A stretch of DNA of 47,047 bases from Hyphomicrobiales bacterium (GTDB taxonomy: Bacteria; Pseudomonadota; Alphaproteobacteria; Rhizobiales; Rhizobiaceae): contig UBTA01000093.1 of assembly GCA_900468065.1 (NCBI GenBank), positions 4,866 to 51,912 on the forward strand, in the 5' to 3' direction. Position numbers and translations under genes: made by a program. Positions 8,818-17,833 of the stretch are shown in pieces. The first letter of the stretch is position 1; each line of letters opens with the position of its first letter. The notes under the pieces were generated by a model. It was not told the origin of the DNA and made no database searches. It saw only the letters and a program-made list of their open reading frames with translations.

Positions 8818-9531
8818 TTATCGCATTCCCCGGCGATAGGCATCCGGGCTGACGCCAAAGACGCGGCGAAAATGCCGGCCGAAATGGCTCTGATCGGCAA
8901 AGTCCAGTTCTGCCGCCAGTTCCGCAATCGAGACATCGCCGCGCAGCCGCTGGCGGGCTTCGTTGAGGCGGCTGACAAGGCGATAGCCATTCGGCGGAAT
9001 ACCGGCCATGCGGGTGAACTGCCGGCTGAAACCTTCCCGGCTCAGCCGGTTACGGGCGGCAATAGCACTGAGCGGCTCCCGGCCGGACAGGAGTTTTGCA
9101 CCAACCCGGTTCCCTTGCCTGCCGCCGTTTGGGTGGCTCACCGAACCGAGACAGGCAACGATCCGGGGCAAGGCCGATGTGACGCTCTGCGCATCCGCAG
9201 GAATTTCGGGCAGGTCAAAGACCATCGGCACTGCGCCGAACCCGTCGAGATCAAGATAGATGTTGAGGCAGCGGGTGTCCTCGTGCGCAACGGGCAGGCT
9301 TTTATGCGGCATGCCGGCCGGGATATAGAGACACTGCCCTGCCAAAACCGTGAAAATCTGATGCCCGACCTGGAACGTCCGGCCGCCGGCCAAAACGGCA
9401 GTCAGCTGAATTTGCGGATGAAAATGCAAGGCCATGCCGGGCGCAACGGTCCCGCTCCAGAAGGCATATTCGACCTCCGGACGATCGCCATCACGGCGAT
9501 AGGACCATCGACCCGGCATGGCTGCGCACAT
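8818..9531 (-). CDS. AraC-family regulator with N-terminal cupin
   Basis: The 237-residue product has an N-terminal cupin-like sensor (HFHPQIQLTAVLAGG at about 36-50 and IPAGMPHK at about 70-77). A C-terminal AraC DNA-binding domain follows, with two helix-turn-helix units ending in the signature SHFGRHFRRVFGVSPDAYR. GAGGGA precedes ATG 9531. It lies between the MATE gene (24-base gap) and the TauE/SafE gene (68-base gap), all on the minus strand, so it may control one or both. The ligand is unknown. Confidence 0.9.
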   Translation of the reverse strand: MCAAMPGRWSYRRDGDRPEVEYAFWSGTVAPGMALHFHPQIQLTAVLAGGRTFQVGHQIFTVLAGQCLYIPAGMPHKSLPVAHEDTRCLNIYLDLDGFGAVPMVFDLPEIPADAQSVTSALPRIVACLGSVSHPNGGRQGNRVGAKLLSGREPLSAIAARNRLSREGFSRQFTRMAGIPPNGYRLVSRLNEARQRLRGDVSIAELAAELDFADQSHFGRHFRRVFGVSPDAYRRGMR

Positions 9532-9555
9532 CCGTCCCTCGTCCTTCCTCGGCCC

Positions 9556-10962
9556 TTAAACCGGCCGGGCCAAAAGTTTCCTCTCGCGCGACAGGAAAAT
9601 GAAGAATCGCCAGGTGAGCGAGACGCTGGCAGCGGCAAGGCCGAGCACAAAGCCGTACCAGACGCCGACCCCACCGAAGCCGAAGTGGAAGGCCAGAAAA
9701 TAGGCGGCGACGAAGCCGATGGCCCAATAGGAGACCAGCGCCAGAAGCATCGGTACGGTGGTATCCTTCAGGCCGCGCAACATGCCGGCGGCAAGCGCCT
9801 GCACACCATCGACCAGCTGGAACGCACCGGCAATGACGATCAGCGGGCCGGCATAGGCGAGCACCTGGGCTGCATCCGGCCGGCTGGTATCGAGATACAT
9901 TGCCGCAAGCTCATGCGAAAACACAGCGAAAACGACGCTGCCGATGAAGGCGAAACCGCAGCCGATGACGAAGACGGCGATTGCTGCCCGCTTGATGCCC
10001 TCGGCGTCACGGCGGCCATGGGCAAGGCCGATACGCACGGTTGCGACCTGCGCCAGTCCGAGCGGCACCATGAAGGCGACGGAGGCAAACTGCAGCGCGA
10101 TGCCATGGGCGGCAAGTTCGACGGTGCCGATCATGCCCATCAACAGCGAGGCAACGGTGAACAGGCTGACTTCGGCCAGGATGGTGACGGCGATCGGCAG
10201 GCCAAGCTTGACGACATCCTTCAGCACCGGCCAGTCCGGCCGCCAGAAGCGCACGAAGATTTCGTATGAGCGGGTCTGCGGCTGCGCCTGGATATAGATG
10301 TAGAGCAGAACGAAGCTGAGCGTGTTGACGATCAGCGCCGAAATGCCGGCACCGACGATGCCGAGCGCCGGAGCGCCGAAATGACCATAGATAAACACAT
10401 AGCAAAGGGCCGCATTGGCCAAGAGCACGATGATCGTCACGTAGAGGATGATGCCGGCGCGCTCCAGCGAGCTCAGAAAGCCGCGCAGAACCATGAACAG
10501 CAGCGCCGGGAACATGCCCCATAGGGCAATGTGCAGATAGCTTCCGGCAAGGGCTGCGACTTCCGGCTTCTGGCCCAGCATCAGCAGCACACGCTCGGCC
10601 TGCCACAGCACCGGTGCCATGATGACGCCATAGCCAAGCACCGCCCACATGCCCATGCGCACGGCACGGCGCACGGCGACACGGTCACCCCGGCCTTCGG
10701 CCTGCGCCACGATCGGCACGACGGCGTTGGCAAAGCCCGAGCCGAAAATGAAGATGGTGAAGAACATCTGCGCGGCCAGAACCATTGCCGCAAGCTCGGT
10801 GGTACCGAGGCGGCCAACCATCAGGACATCGGTGGCATGGATGGCGAACTGCGCCAGCTGGGCGCCGACAAAGGGCACGCCAAGCGCGATGGTGGCGCGA
10901 TAATGCGCGGACCAGGAATTATCGGTGCGGACGCCCGTGTCGACAGGGGTTGAAGTCAGCAT
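9556..10962 (-). CDS. MATE-family multidrug efflux transporter
   Basis: The product of 468 residues is an integral inner-membrane protein with about 12 helices in two related halves, the MATE arrangement. MATE proteins export cationic drugs and other toxic compounds in exchange for Na+ or H+. Recognisable segments include the N-terminal GVPFVGAQLAQFAIHATDV and the mid-protein GLPIAVTILAEVSLF. I take ATG 10962 (MLTSTPVDTG) rather than the longer frame to 11085, whose extra 41 residues are not family-like. It probably heads a minus-strand unit with the AraC gene. The substrate cannot be predicted. Confidence 0.9.
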   Translation of the reverse strand: MLTSTPVDTGVRTDNSWSAHYRATIALGVPFVGAQLAQFAIHATDVLMVGRLGTTELAAMVLAAQMFFTIFIFGSGFANAVVPIVAQAEGRGDRVAVRRAVRMGMWAVLGYGVIMAPVLWQAERVLLMLGQKPEVAALAGSYLHIALWGMFPALLFMVLRGFLSSLERAGIILYVTIIVLLANAALCYVFIYGHFGAPALGIVGAGISALIVNTLSFVLLYIYIQAQPQTRSYEIFVRFWRPDWPVLKDVVKLGLPIAVTILAEVSLFTVASLLMGMIGTVELAAHGIALQFASVAFMVPLGLAQVATVRIGLAHGRRDAEGIKRAAIAVFVIGCGFAFIGSVVFAVFSHELAAMYLDTSRPDAAQVLAYAGPLIVIAGAFQLVDGVQALAAGMLRGLKDTTVPMLLALVSYWAIGFVAAYFLAFHFGFGGVGVWYGFVLGLAAASVSLTWRFFIFLSRERKLLARPV

Positions 10963-11133
10963 GATGAGGATAGGCCTTTGGCTTCGTCGCAACCGGTATG
11001 GGCCGCAAGACGGAAGATTGGGAAATAGAACACCCGTTTGAAAAGCACCAGCCAGAACGGCGAAAGTGCTTATTTTTTCATCCAAACATCACAAAAGTTG
11101 ATCGTTTCTCGCGCGAAACCGCTGGAAAACCGG

Positions 11134-12390
11134 TCAGCCCGCCTGCCCGGCCGCACCGCCATCGTCTACCGGAGCAGGTGCCGGCCGCACCTTCAGGATG
11201 TAGACCACGACGGCGAGTGCGACGAAGACGGCACCAAGAATATACGGCGCGCCGGCAAAGGTGACGGATGCATCAGGCGCCGTGAAGATGCTGAAGATCT
11301 GCGCGAACATCAGCGGCCCGAGGATCGTCGTGAAGCTTGAAATGCTCGACAAGGCGCCCTGCAACTCTCCCTGTGCCGACGGCGGCACCTTTGCCGAGGC
11401 GATGCTGCGCAAGGGCGGATCGGCCAGTGCTTCGAGGCAGGTAACCATGATGACGGCATAGATCATCCAGCCCTGGAAGGCGAAGGCATAACCGACAAGG
11501 CCGAGCCCGGTGAAAATCAGCCCGACCGCCCCGGCCTTCCATTCGCCCAGCAACGGAATGGCCTTTGGCAGGACAAAGCCCATCACCAGAGCACCGCAGA
11601 TCCCGAAGATGCCGAGTGACAGGCCGATCTGCCCCTCGCTCCAATCATAACGATAGGAGGCGACGAACGACCAGACGGCGGGATAAACCGCGTGCGCCTG
11701 CCAGAACAGGAAGAAGACCAGCAACACCCAGCCGATGCCGGGATAATTGCGCATCTGCTTGATCGCGCCGAGCGGATTGGCGCGCTTCCATTCGAACCGG
11801 CGGCGGTTGTGGCTTTCCAGCGTTTCCGGCAACAGGAACCAGGCCAGCACGAAATTGACGAAGGACAGGGCAGCAGCGCCATAGAAGGGAATGCGCGGGC
11901 CGAACTCGCCGAGCAGGCCGCCAAGCACAGGGCCAAGGGCAAAGCCGGTGCCGAAAGCGATGCCGATCAGGCCGAAATTCTTGGCGCGATTGGTGTCATC
12001 GCTGACATCGGCAATGTAGGCGGCGGCAGTGGAAAAGCTGGCACCGCTGATGCCGGCCAGCACCCGGCCGATAAACAGCATCCAATAGGTTGTCGCCAGC
12101 GCACAGATCAGATTGTCGAGTGCGAATGTCAGCACCGAGGCAAGCAGGATCGGACGGCGGCCGAAACGGTCGGACAGATTACCGATCAGCGGCGCGAAGA
12201 TGAACTGCATGCCGGAATAGACCAGCAGCAGCCAGCCGCCATCGACCGCCGCCTCGCTGATCGTATCGCCCGTCAGTTCCTTCAGATAGGCAGGCAGCAC
12301 CGGCACGATGATGGCGATGCCCATGATATCGAGGAACAGGATGAGAAAGACCAGAGACAGGCCACGCCGCGCTAACTTCGGATCGATCAT
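11134..12390 (-). CDS. MFS transporter of the TCR/Tet efflux type
   Basis: The 418-residue protein has 12 predicted membrane helices and the DHA1/Tet-like signatures: LFLDIMGIAIIVPVLPAYL in helix 1 and GNLSDRFGRRPILL (motif A) after helix 2. It closely resembles chromosomal Tet-like exporters that move tetracyclines or related compounds by proton antiport. Resistance cannot be inferred from sequence alone. ATG 12390 is preceded by GAGG; a longer frame from 12495 has a cysteine-rich, non-family extension. The LysR gene lies 153 bases upstream on the same strand and may regulate it, although no divergent tetR-type partner is present. Confidence 0.88.
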   Translation of the reverse strand: MIDPKLARRGLSLVFLILFLDIMGIAIIVPVLPAYLKELTGDTISEAAVDGGWLLLVYSGMQFIFAPLIGNLSDRFGRRPILLASVLTFALDNLICALATTYWMLFIGRVLAGISGASFSTAAAYIADVSDDTNRAKNFGLIGIAFGTGFALGPVLGGLLGEFGPRIPFYGAAALSFVNFVLAWFLLPETLESHNRRRFEWKRANPLGAIKQMRNYPGIGWVLLVFFLFWQAHAVYPAVWSFVASYRYDWSEGQIGLSLGIFGICGALVMGFVLPKAIPLLGEWKAGAVGLIFTGLGLVGYAFAFQGWMIYAVIMVTCLEALADPPLRSIASAKVPPSAQGELQGALSSISSFTTILGPLMFAQIFSIFTAPDASVTFAGAPYILGAVFVALAVVVYILKVRPAPAPVDDGGAAGQAG

Positions 12391-12543
12391 CGAACAAACC
12401 TCATTGGGCATCCGGCGGCGCGCGGATACAGAACGCGAACATGACAGGCAAATCGTCTGTATCGGAAAATTTTGACGGAAACAATACGTGAACATTTCAA
12501 TGTTCGTGATGATTGCTTCGGGAACATTGATGAGCGCTGCCGG

Positions 12544-13443
12544 CTAATACCTTGGCCGGTTTTTCAGAAAATCGATGAAAGCCCGCAATGGCGGCGGCAT
12601 GTGTTTACGGCCGGCATAATAGAGATAGGGTCCGGGAAAATCCGGCATCCAGTCTTCCAGGATCGGAACCAGCTCGCCGCAAGCAATGGCAGGCGCCAAA
12701 AATTCCTCGAAGGTGGCGATGATGCCAAGACCGTCAATCGCGGCGCGGATCTCCAGTTCGAGCGTATTGGCGGTGATGCGGGCCTGCGGCGAAAGCCGGA
12801 TCACCTCATCGCCGCGCTCGAACTCCCAGGACGACACCCGGCCACTGGCAAAGCGATGCCGGATACAGGCATGATCAAGGATATCGCGCGGATGGCGCGG
12901 CTCGCCATGGGCAAGCAGGTAGGCGGGCGAAGCCGCAGCAACGAACCGCTGGCGGCGCGGGCCGATCGGCACGGCGATCATATCCTTCTCCAGCCGCTCG
13001 TCATAGCGCACGCCCGCATCGAAACCGGCAGCAAGTACATCGATGAAACTGTCGTCGGCGATGACTTCGAGCATGATGCCGGGATAAGCTTTGAGGAAAT
13101 CGGCGATGAGATCGGGTAGCACGACGCGGGCCACGACGGTGGCGACGTTGAGGCGCAAGGTGCCGGTGGCGCTGTCGCGAAAGCTGCCAACCTGATCCAA
13201 GGCTGCCGCAACCTCGACAAGCGCCGGCGACAGCCGCTCCATCAATTGCTCTCCAGCCTCCGTCAGGGTGACACTGCGGGTGGTACGGTTGAGCAGGCGC
13301 AGACCGAGCCTCTCTTCCAGCCGCCGCAAGGCTTCGCTGAGCGACGAGGCCGAGACCCCGCGCAGACGTGCCGCAGCGCGAAAACTACGCGCGCGCGCCA
13401 CGGCCGTGAACGCATCGAGATCGGCAAGCGGCAGATCGTTCAT
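12544..13443 (-). CDS. LysR-family transcriptional regulator
   Basis: The 299-residue product has a typical LysR layout. The N-terminal winged helix-turn-helix includes ARSFRAAARLRGVSASSLSE and LNRTTRSVTLTEAGE, and a substrate-binding regulatory domain follows. It resembles the large group of LysR proteins next to oxidoreductases or exporters. ATG 13443 gives the family length; a TTG at 13458 would add five residues. It is upstream of and codirectional with the Tet-like exporter (gap 153 bases), so control of that gene is possible but not shown. Confidence 0.9.
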   Translation of the reverse strand: MNDLPLADLDAFTAVARARSFRAAARLRGVSASSLSEALRRLEERLGLRLLNRTTRSVTLTEAGEQLMERLSPALVEVAAALDQVGSFRDSATGTLRLNVATVVARVVLPDLIADFLKAYPGIMLEVIADDSFIDVLAAGFDAGVRYDERLEKDMIAVPIGPRRQRFVAAASPAYLLAHGEPRHPRDILDHACIRHRFASGRVSSWEFERGDEVIRLSPQARITANTLELEIRAAIDGLGIIATFEEFLAPAIACGELVPILEDWMPDFPGPYLYYAGRKHMPPPLRAFIDFLKNRPRY

Positions 13444-13588
13444 TGTGCTATTTTCCAAACAGATCGTGCTTATCGGTGACGATTATCGCACAAAGTGCTT
13501 CGAAGTAACAACCATCAGTAACCTGACATTTGCCGAGGCGCTGCGCCCGATCGCCGAATCCAGTGCGTTTCGGGCACGCAGATCGCCA

Positions 13589-14086
13589 TTACCTCGCAGG
13601 CGCGAGCATGCGGCGCAATGTGCCGTCGCGCAGAAAGACGGCGTGGAACAATGCGGCGCCGGCGTGAACGACAATGAGACCGATGAAGACAGGCTTGCCG
13701 ATGGAGTGAACCTCGCCCAGGTCCCAGATATCGAAATAGGTCAGCAGTCCGGTCACCGGCATGGCGACCAGAAGAGCGTAGAATGCCCAGTGCATCGCGC
13801 TTGCCAAAATGGACATCCAGCTTGTCGCTCCAGCCGCCTGCGGAACGCCGCCAGCAACCCTAAGGATCAGACGGATCAGAACCAGACCAAGGATACCCAG
13901 TCCCACCCAATAGTGTGCGGAACCGAGAAACTGATCCTGACCGGAGACCGCCGTTCCCTCTTCGGATGCGTCGACGACGGCGGTCATGCTTTCGCCGAAC
14001 AGGAGCTGAAAGATCACCAGGATCGCGATGGCCCAGTGAAGCATGATCTGAAGGGCGGAATAGCCTCTGGAAGAATGCGTTGCCAT
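13589..14086 (-). CDS. Cytochrome b561-family protein
   Basis: The 165-residue protein has four membrane helices with histidines placed for two b-type haems: HWAIAILVIF in helix 1, SAHYWVGLG in helix 2, MHWAFYALLVAMPVTG in helix 3 and VVHAGAALFHAVFLRDG in helix 4. Bacterial members (CybB/YodB type) move electrons between quinol and periplasmic acceptors, including superoxide. GGAGA precedes ATG 14086. Three small secreted-protein genes lie just upstream on the same strand (76-base gap), so the periplasmic proteins and the membrane electron carrier may be coexpressed. Confidence 0.92.
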   Translation of the reverse strand: MATHSSRGYSALQIMLHWAIAILVIFQLLFGESMTAVVDASEEGTAVSGQDQFLGSAHYWVGLGILGLVLIRLILRVAGGVPQAAGATSWMSILASAMHWAFYALLVAMPVTGLLTYFDIWDLGEVHSIGKPVFIGLIVVHAGAALFHAVFLRDGTLRRMLAPAR

Positions 14087-14162
14087 GTGATGGTCTCCAT
14101 TGTGATGACATGGAGATGCAGGGTTTCACTGACACAGGGCTGAACGGCCGCAATATCCGGGA

Positions 14163-14486
14163 TTATTTCACATAGACGATCTTGCCACCATTGAACGCGG
14201 TCTGGATGCCGACGACGTTGCGCAGCTGGACATGCTTATTCAGAAGAATACTCCTGAGATAGGCATCGGACCGGATTTCGTCCTGCGCTTTGGCGATCGT
14301 CTGGGGCGAAGGATAGCGATAGGTCCGCGGCACCTGCTGCGTTTCGTCATCGTCGTCAACCTCGTCCTTGATGATGATGACGGTGATGCCGACCTGGCCG
14401 GAACGCGCGTCCCGGGCGCTGGCGACACTGCCAAGCGACATGACCGCGATCAGGACGGCAAACATGAGCATGATGAGTTTGCGCAT
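14163..14486 (-). CDS. Small secreted protein, tandem family copy 1
   Basis: The 107-residue product has an N-terminal signal peptide (residues 1-24, ending ASA). The mature part has an acidic DEVDDDDE stretch, VPRTYRYPSPQTIAKAQDEI, and a C-terminal IQTAFNGGKIVYVK. The same tail and the YRYPS motif recur in the next two genes, so all three are paralogs. No known domain was recognised. AGGAGA precedes ATG 14486. It is expected to be periplasmic. It is the third gene in transcription order of the tandem set and lies 76 bases before cytochrome b561. Confidence 0.85.
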   Translation of the reverse strand: MRKLIMLMFAVLIAVMSLGSVASARDARSGQVGITVIIIKDEVDDDDETQQVPRTYRYPSPQTIAKAQDEIRSDAYLRSILLNKHVQLRNVVGIQTAFNGGKIVYVK

Positions 14487-14634
14487 TGTTTTCTCCTCAA
14501 AAGGACCGGTGCCCGTTTGCCGCAATCGGCAGGCGGTTACATATCGGTGCCGCAACGAATAACGGCCGGGTATGCAGGATAGTTTCGCCGCTGCGGCACG
14601 GTGTCCATGAGAGAAGAAGCCGCCGTCATCCCGA

Positions 14635-14976
14635 TCACTTCACATAGACGATCTTGCCGCCGTTAAAGGCGGTCTGGACGCCGTTGACATTGCGGGCCGG
14701 AATACCACGCCGCTGCAGGGCGGCACGGATATTCGGTGTGTTGCGGATCTCCTCCTGCCCCTTTGCATAGGTCTGCGCCGACGGATAGCGGTAGGTTCGC
14801 GGCACCTGCTGAAAGTCATCCGGGCCGATATAATCGCGGATGATGATGACAGTGACCCGAGGATTGGTGTTGGCGGCCTGGCGGGCCGTCTGCGCACAGG
14901 CGGTTCCCGTCGCCAGCCCGACGCCAAGCGGAGCCAGAAGGACGGCGGCGAGAACAAGCGTGACGAACTTCTTCAC
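14635..14976 (-). CDS. Small secreted protein, tandem family copy 2
   Basis: The 113-residue product begins with GTG at 14976 behind AAGGAGAAA. It has a signal peptide with a cleavage site near ACA/QTA, then a RVTVIIIRD strand, QVPRTYRYPSAQTYAKGQEEI and the C-terminal VQTAFNGGKIVYVK. It is closest to copy 1 (same VPRTYRYPS core and the same last twelve residues apart from small changes). The function is unknown. Conservation concentrated in the mature half suggests a structured periplasmic domain rather than a leader peptide. Confidence 0.85.
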   Translation of the reverse strand: MKKFVTLVLAAVLLAPLGVGLATGTACAQTARQAANTNPRVTVIIIRDYIGPDDFQQVPRTYRYPSAQTYAKGQEEIRNTPNIRAALQRRGIPARNVNGVQTAFNGGKIVYVK

Positions 14977-15032
14977 TGTCTTTCTCCTTCAGCAATCACT
15001 GTTGCAACGTCTTCCGCCGCACCGTGCTGATG

Positions 15033-15368
15033 TCATCTTGCATAAATGATCTTGCTGCCATCCAGCGCGGTTTGAATGGCAAGGACATTGTGCGGCCGGA
15101 TATTCCGGCGCTCCAGAGATGCCTTGATGACCGGATTGGAGGCAATTTCCGCCTGTGCCCGCGCCCGTGTCTCGGCCGACGGATCACGGAAGATGGCCGG
15201 CGCGCGGTCGCCACCACGATCGCCGGACTTCGTCATGACGACAGCAATGCCGGGTTCCATGGGATGGCCGAACAGAATGGTGCCGAGCGTTTCGGTCGCA
15301 AATGCCGGCGGCACGGCCGATAGGGCGAGCGCCGCAGCCGCAAATGTCAGGGTGATGATCTTCCGCAT
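15033..15368 (-). CDS. Small secreted protein, tandem family copy 3
   Basis: The 111-residue product has a signal peptide (residues 1-24, ending AFA), the motif AIFRDPSAETRARAQAEI aligned with the YRYPS region of the other two copies, and the tail IQTALDGSKIIYAR. It is the most diverged member and the first in transcription order. AAGGAGAA precedes ATG 15368. No domain or catalytic residues are recognisable. Confidence 0.82.
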   Translation of the reverse strand: MRKIITLTFAAAALALSAVPPAFATETLGTILFGHPMEPGIAVVMTKSGDRGGDRAPAIFRDPSAETRARAQAEIASNPVIKASLERRNIRPHNVLAIQTALDGSKIIYAR

Positions 15369-15503
15369 GCTTGTTCTCCTTCACTGGCCGTCCGGCACGC
15401 CCGGCATCGACACCAGCTTCCGTCTCGATAGGAGAGATATAGGTCGTCCCGTTGCTTTTGCGATTGGCGGCATCAAGACGGACCAAATTTTTTCGCGCCA
15501 ATC

Positions 15504-15538
15504 GTTAAGAAAACGGCGCGCCCGCAAAGGGACGCGCC
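15504..15538 (-). terminator. Intrinsic terminator after the YpfJ-type metallopeptidase gene
   Basis: On the minus strand, GGCGCG (from 15538) pairs with CGCGCC (to 15515), extended by three more G-C pairs with one bulged base. The T-rich run GTTTTCTT follows. It lies 10 bases past the stop of the metallopeptidase gene and separates it from the small secreted-protein genes. Confidence 0.75.
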
Positions 15539-15547
15539 GCCATTTAT

Positions 15548-16489
15548 TCAGATATTGCTGTTGAATGTATCGCAGGCATTGAGCTTGCCGCTATCGAAGC
15601 CGCGCTTGAACCAGGTCGAGCGCTGCGCCGAGGTACCATGGTTGAAACTCTCGGGAACGACGTAGCCCTGGGAGCGCTTCTGCAGCGTATCGTCGCCGAT
15701 CTGGGTCGCGGCGTTCAGCGCTTCTTCCAGGTCGCCCTTGTCCAGAAGGCCTTTCTGTTCGGTGTACTTGCCCCAAATGCCGGCAAAGCAATCCGCCTGC
15801 AGTTCCACCCGGACGGACATCTGGTTGGAATCGGCTTCGCTCATACGCTGGCGCTGGGCATTCACCTTCGGCAGGATGCCGAGCAGGTTCTGGACGTGAT
15901 GGCCAACCTCATGGGCAATGACATAGGCCTCGGCGAAATCGCCGGACGCGCCGAATTTCTGAGCAAGTTCATCGAAGAAGGCCATGTCGAGATAGACCTT
16001 CTGGTCACCCGGGCAATAGAACGGACCGCTGGCGGACGAGGCCGTGCCGCAGGCCGAATTGATGCCATCGCGGAAAAGGACCAGCTTGGGCTCGACATAG
16101 GTCTCGCCGCTCGCCTGGAAGATGCCGTTCCAGGTGTCTTCAGTCTCAGCCAGCACGGTCGAGACGAAGGCCTTGGTCTCCTCTTCCTGGGCCGAACCTT
16201 GAGGCGACTGCGACGGTGACTGGCTCTGCTCGTAGCCGGACTGGCCGGTCGACTGGCCACCATCAAGCACCTGCAAGAGGTCAATGCCGACCATCTTGAG
16301 ACCGAAATAGATGACGACAAGGAAGATGATCGTGCCGATGCTCATGCCGCCACCGCGGCCACCGCCGCCGGTGGGAAGACGGAAACCGCCGCCCCGGCCG
16401 AACGGATTGCCGCCCATGCCGCCACGCACCGGACCGGATCCGCGCTCATCCTCGACATTGCCCGATTGGCGCCGGCCCTTCCATTCCAT
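15548..16489 (-). CDS. YpfJ-family neutral zinc metallopeptidase, membrane anchored
   Basis: The 313-residue protein starts with a Gly/Arg-rich cytoplasmic tail (1-48) and one membrane helix (about 50-68). A Gln/Ser-rich linker (78-105) and a globular domain follow. The domain has the zinc-protease motif HEVGHH (193-198), with a later ELQADCFAGIWG helix supplying the likely third ligand, and a YCPGDQKVYLD segment typical of the family. Substrates are not known for the family. The gene has its own terminator and is divergent from the dehydrogenase gene at 16675. Confidence 0.92.
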   Translation of the reverse strand: MEWKGRRQSGNVEDERGSGPVRGGMGGNPFGRGGGFRLPTGGGGRGGGMSIGTIIFLVVIYFGLKMVGIDLLQVLDGGQSTGQSGYEQSQSPSQSPQGSAQEEETKAFVSTVLAETEDTWNGIFQASGETYVEPKLVLFRDGINSACGTASSASGPFYCPGDQKVYLDMAFFDELAQKFGASGDFAEAYVIAHEVGHHVQNLLGILPKVNAQRQRMSEADSNQMSVRVELQADCFAGIWGKYTEQKGLLDKGDLEEALNAATQIGDDTLQKRSQGYVVPESFNHGTSAQRSTWFKRGFDSGKLNACDTFNSNI

Positions 16490-16674
16490 GATGATCTCCC
16501 CGTCTTAGCCGCTGCGGCTATCAAGCCTTTTCAAGACCATATAACGCGCCAGATGCGATTTTGTACAAGACCCAAACGACAAAGTTTTTCACCCGCTAAA
16601 ATTCAACCCGGCCGTTGGCAGCCGGTGACGGCCCATGCCAGTATGCCCGGTATTGTTTTGGGAGGAGCGAGCCT

Positions 16675-17703
16675 ATGAAAGCCATGCGGCTGGAATCGAT
16701 CGGCAATCTGATTGTGCGCGAGATCGAGACGCCCGTTCCGGGACCGGACGACCTCCTGGTGCGGGTTGAGGCCTGCGGCATCTGCGGCACCGACCGGCAT
16801 CTCCTGCACGGCGAGTTTCCCTCGACGCCACCCGTTACCCTCGGCCATGAGTTCTGCGGCATCGTCGAAGCTGTGGGTGCTGATGTTAAGGGCTTTAAAC
16901 TGGGTGCGCGCATCACCGGCGACCCGAACATTTCCTGCGGCCGCTGCCCGCAATGCCAGGCCGGCCGGGTCAATCTCTGCCGTAATCTCAAGGCCATCGG
17001 CATTAGCCGCGACGGCGGCTTTGCCGATTATGTCATCGTCCCCCAGAGGCAGGCTTTCGAGATCCCGCTCGATATGCCAGCGACACACGGCGCCTTCTGC
17101 GAACCACTCGCCTGCTGCCTGCACGGCATTGATATGGCGGAGATCAAGGCCGGTTCCTCGGTTGTGGTGCTCGGTGGCGGCGTCATCGGGTTGTTGACGG
17201 TGCAGCTGGCACGGCTGGCGGGTGCGACCACGGTCATTCTGTCGACCCGGCAGGAAGCCAAACGCAAACTGGCCGAGGAACTCGGCGCAACTGCCAGCGT
17301 CGATCCCTCCGAAGGTGATCTCATCGCTGCCATCACCGGGCCGGACGGGCTTGTTCCCGGCGGCGTCGATGTGGTGATCGAATGCGCCGGTGTCGCAGCG
17401 ACGGTCGAGCAGTCCACCCGGCTTGCCAAGGCCGGTGGCACCGTCGTCATCCTCGGGGTGATGGCGCAGGGCGAGACCGTTCGGATCGAGCCGTTCGACA
17501 TTCTCTTTCGCGAGTTGCGGGTGCTCGGCTCCTTCATCAACCCCTTCACCCACCGCCGGGCCGCCGATCTGGTCGCATCGGGCGTCATCAATGTGGAAAA
17601 GCTGATCTCGCGAACAATCATGCTGGAGGAAGCGCCGGAGGTGATCCGCAATCCGCCGGCTGCGGGAGAAGTGAAGGTACTGGTGGTGGCAACGGGCGGG
17701 TAA
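16675..17703 (+). CDS. Zinc-dependent medium-chain dehydrogenase (polyol/threonine-dehydrogenase type)
   Basis: The 342-residue enzyme has the medium-chain alcohol dehydrogenase layout. Catalytic zinc residues are in CGICGTDRH and GHEFCG. The structural-zinc loop has four cysteines in CGRCPQCQAGRVNLC. The Rossmann motif GGGVIGLL precedes ILSTRQEAKRKLAEELGA. It should oxidise a sugar alcohol or similar secondary alcohol with NAD(P)+; which one is not predictable. GGGAGGAG precedes ATG 16675, so I rejected an upstream in-frame ATG at 16615. The next gene begins 130 bases downstream. Confidence 0.92.
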   Translation: MKAMRLESIGNLIVREIETPVPGPDDLLVRVEACGICGTDRHLLHGEFPSTPPVTLGHEFCGIVEAVGADVKGFKLGARITGDPNISCGRCPQCQAGRVNLCRNLKAIGISRDGGFADYVIVPQRQAFEIPLDMPATHGAFCEPLACCLHGIDMAEIKAGSSVVVLGGGVIGLLTVQLARLAGATTVILSTRQEAKRKLAEELGATASVDPSEGDLIAAITGPDGLVPGGVDVVIECAGVAATVEQSTRLAKAGGTVVILGVMAQGETVRIEPFDILFRELRVLGSFINPFTHRRAADLVASGVINVEKLISRTIMLEEAPEVIRNPPAAGEVKVLVVATGG

Positions 17704-17833
17704 AGCCTTCAGGGGCCGACATACGACATCTGGCTGCGGCTGTTTGCCCTCTCAAGCCCGATTTCGGAATCCCGGACCGCGAACCGTGCTACAATTGCGG
17801 ATGGGCAATCGATGTCCGGAAGGAATTTATCCG

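Noticed and set aside
8872..10269. Open frame of 465 codons on the plus strand across the AraC and MATE genes
   Set aside because: It is antisense to two recognisable genes and has no domain.
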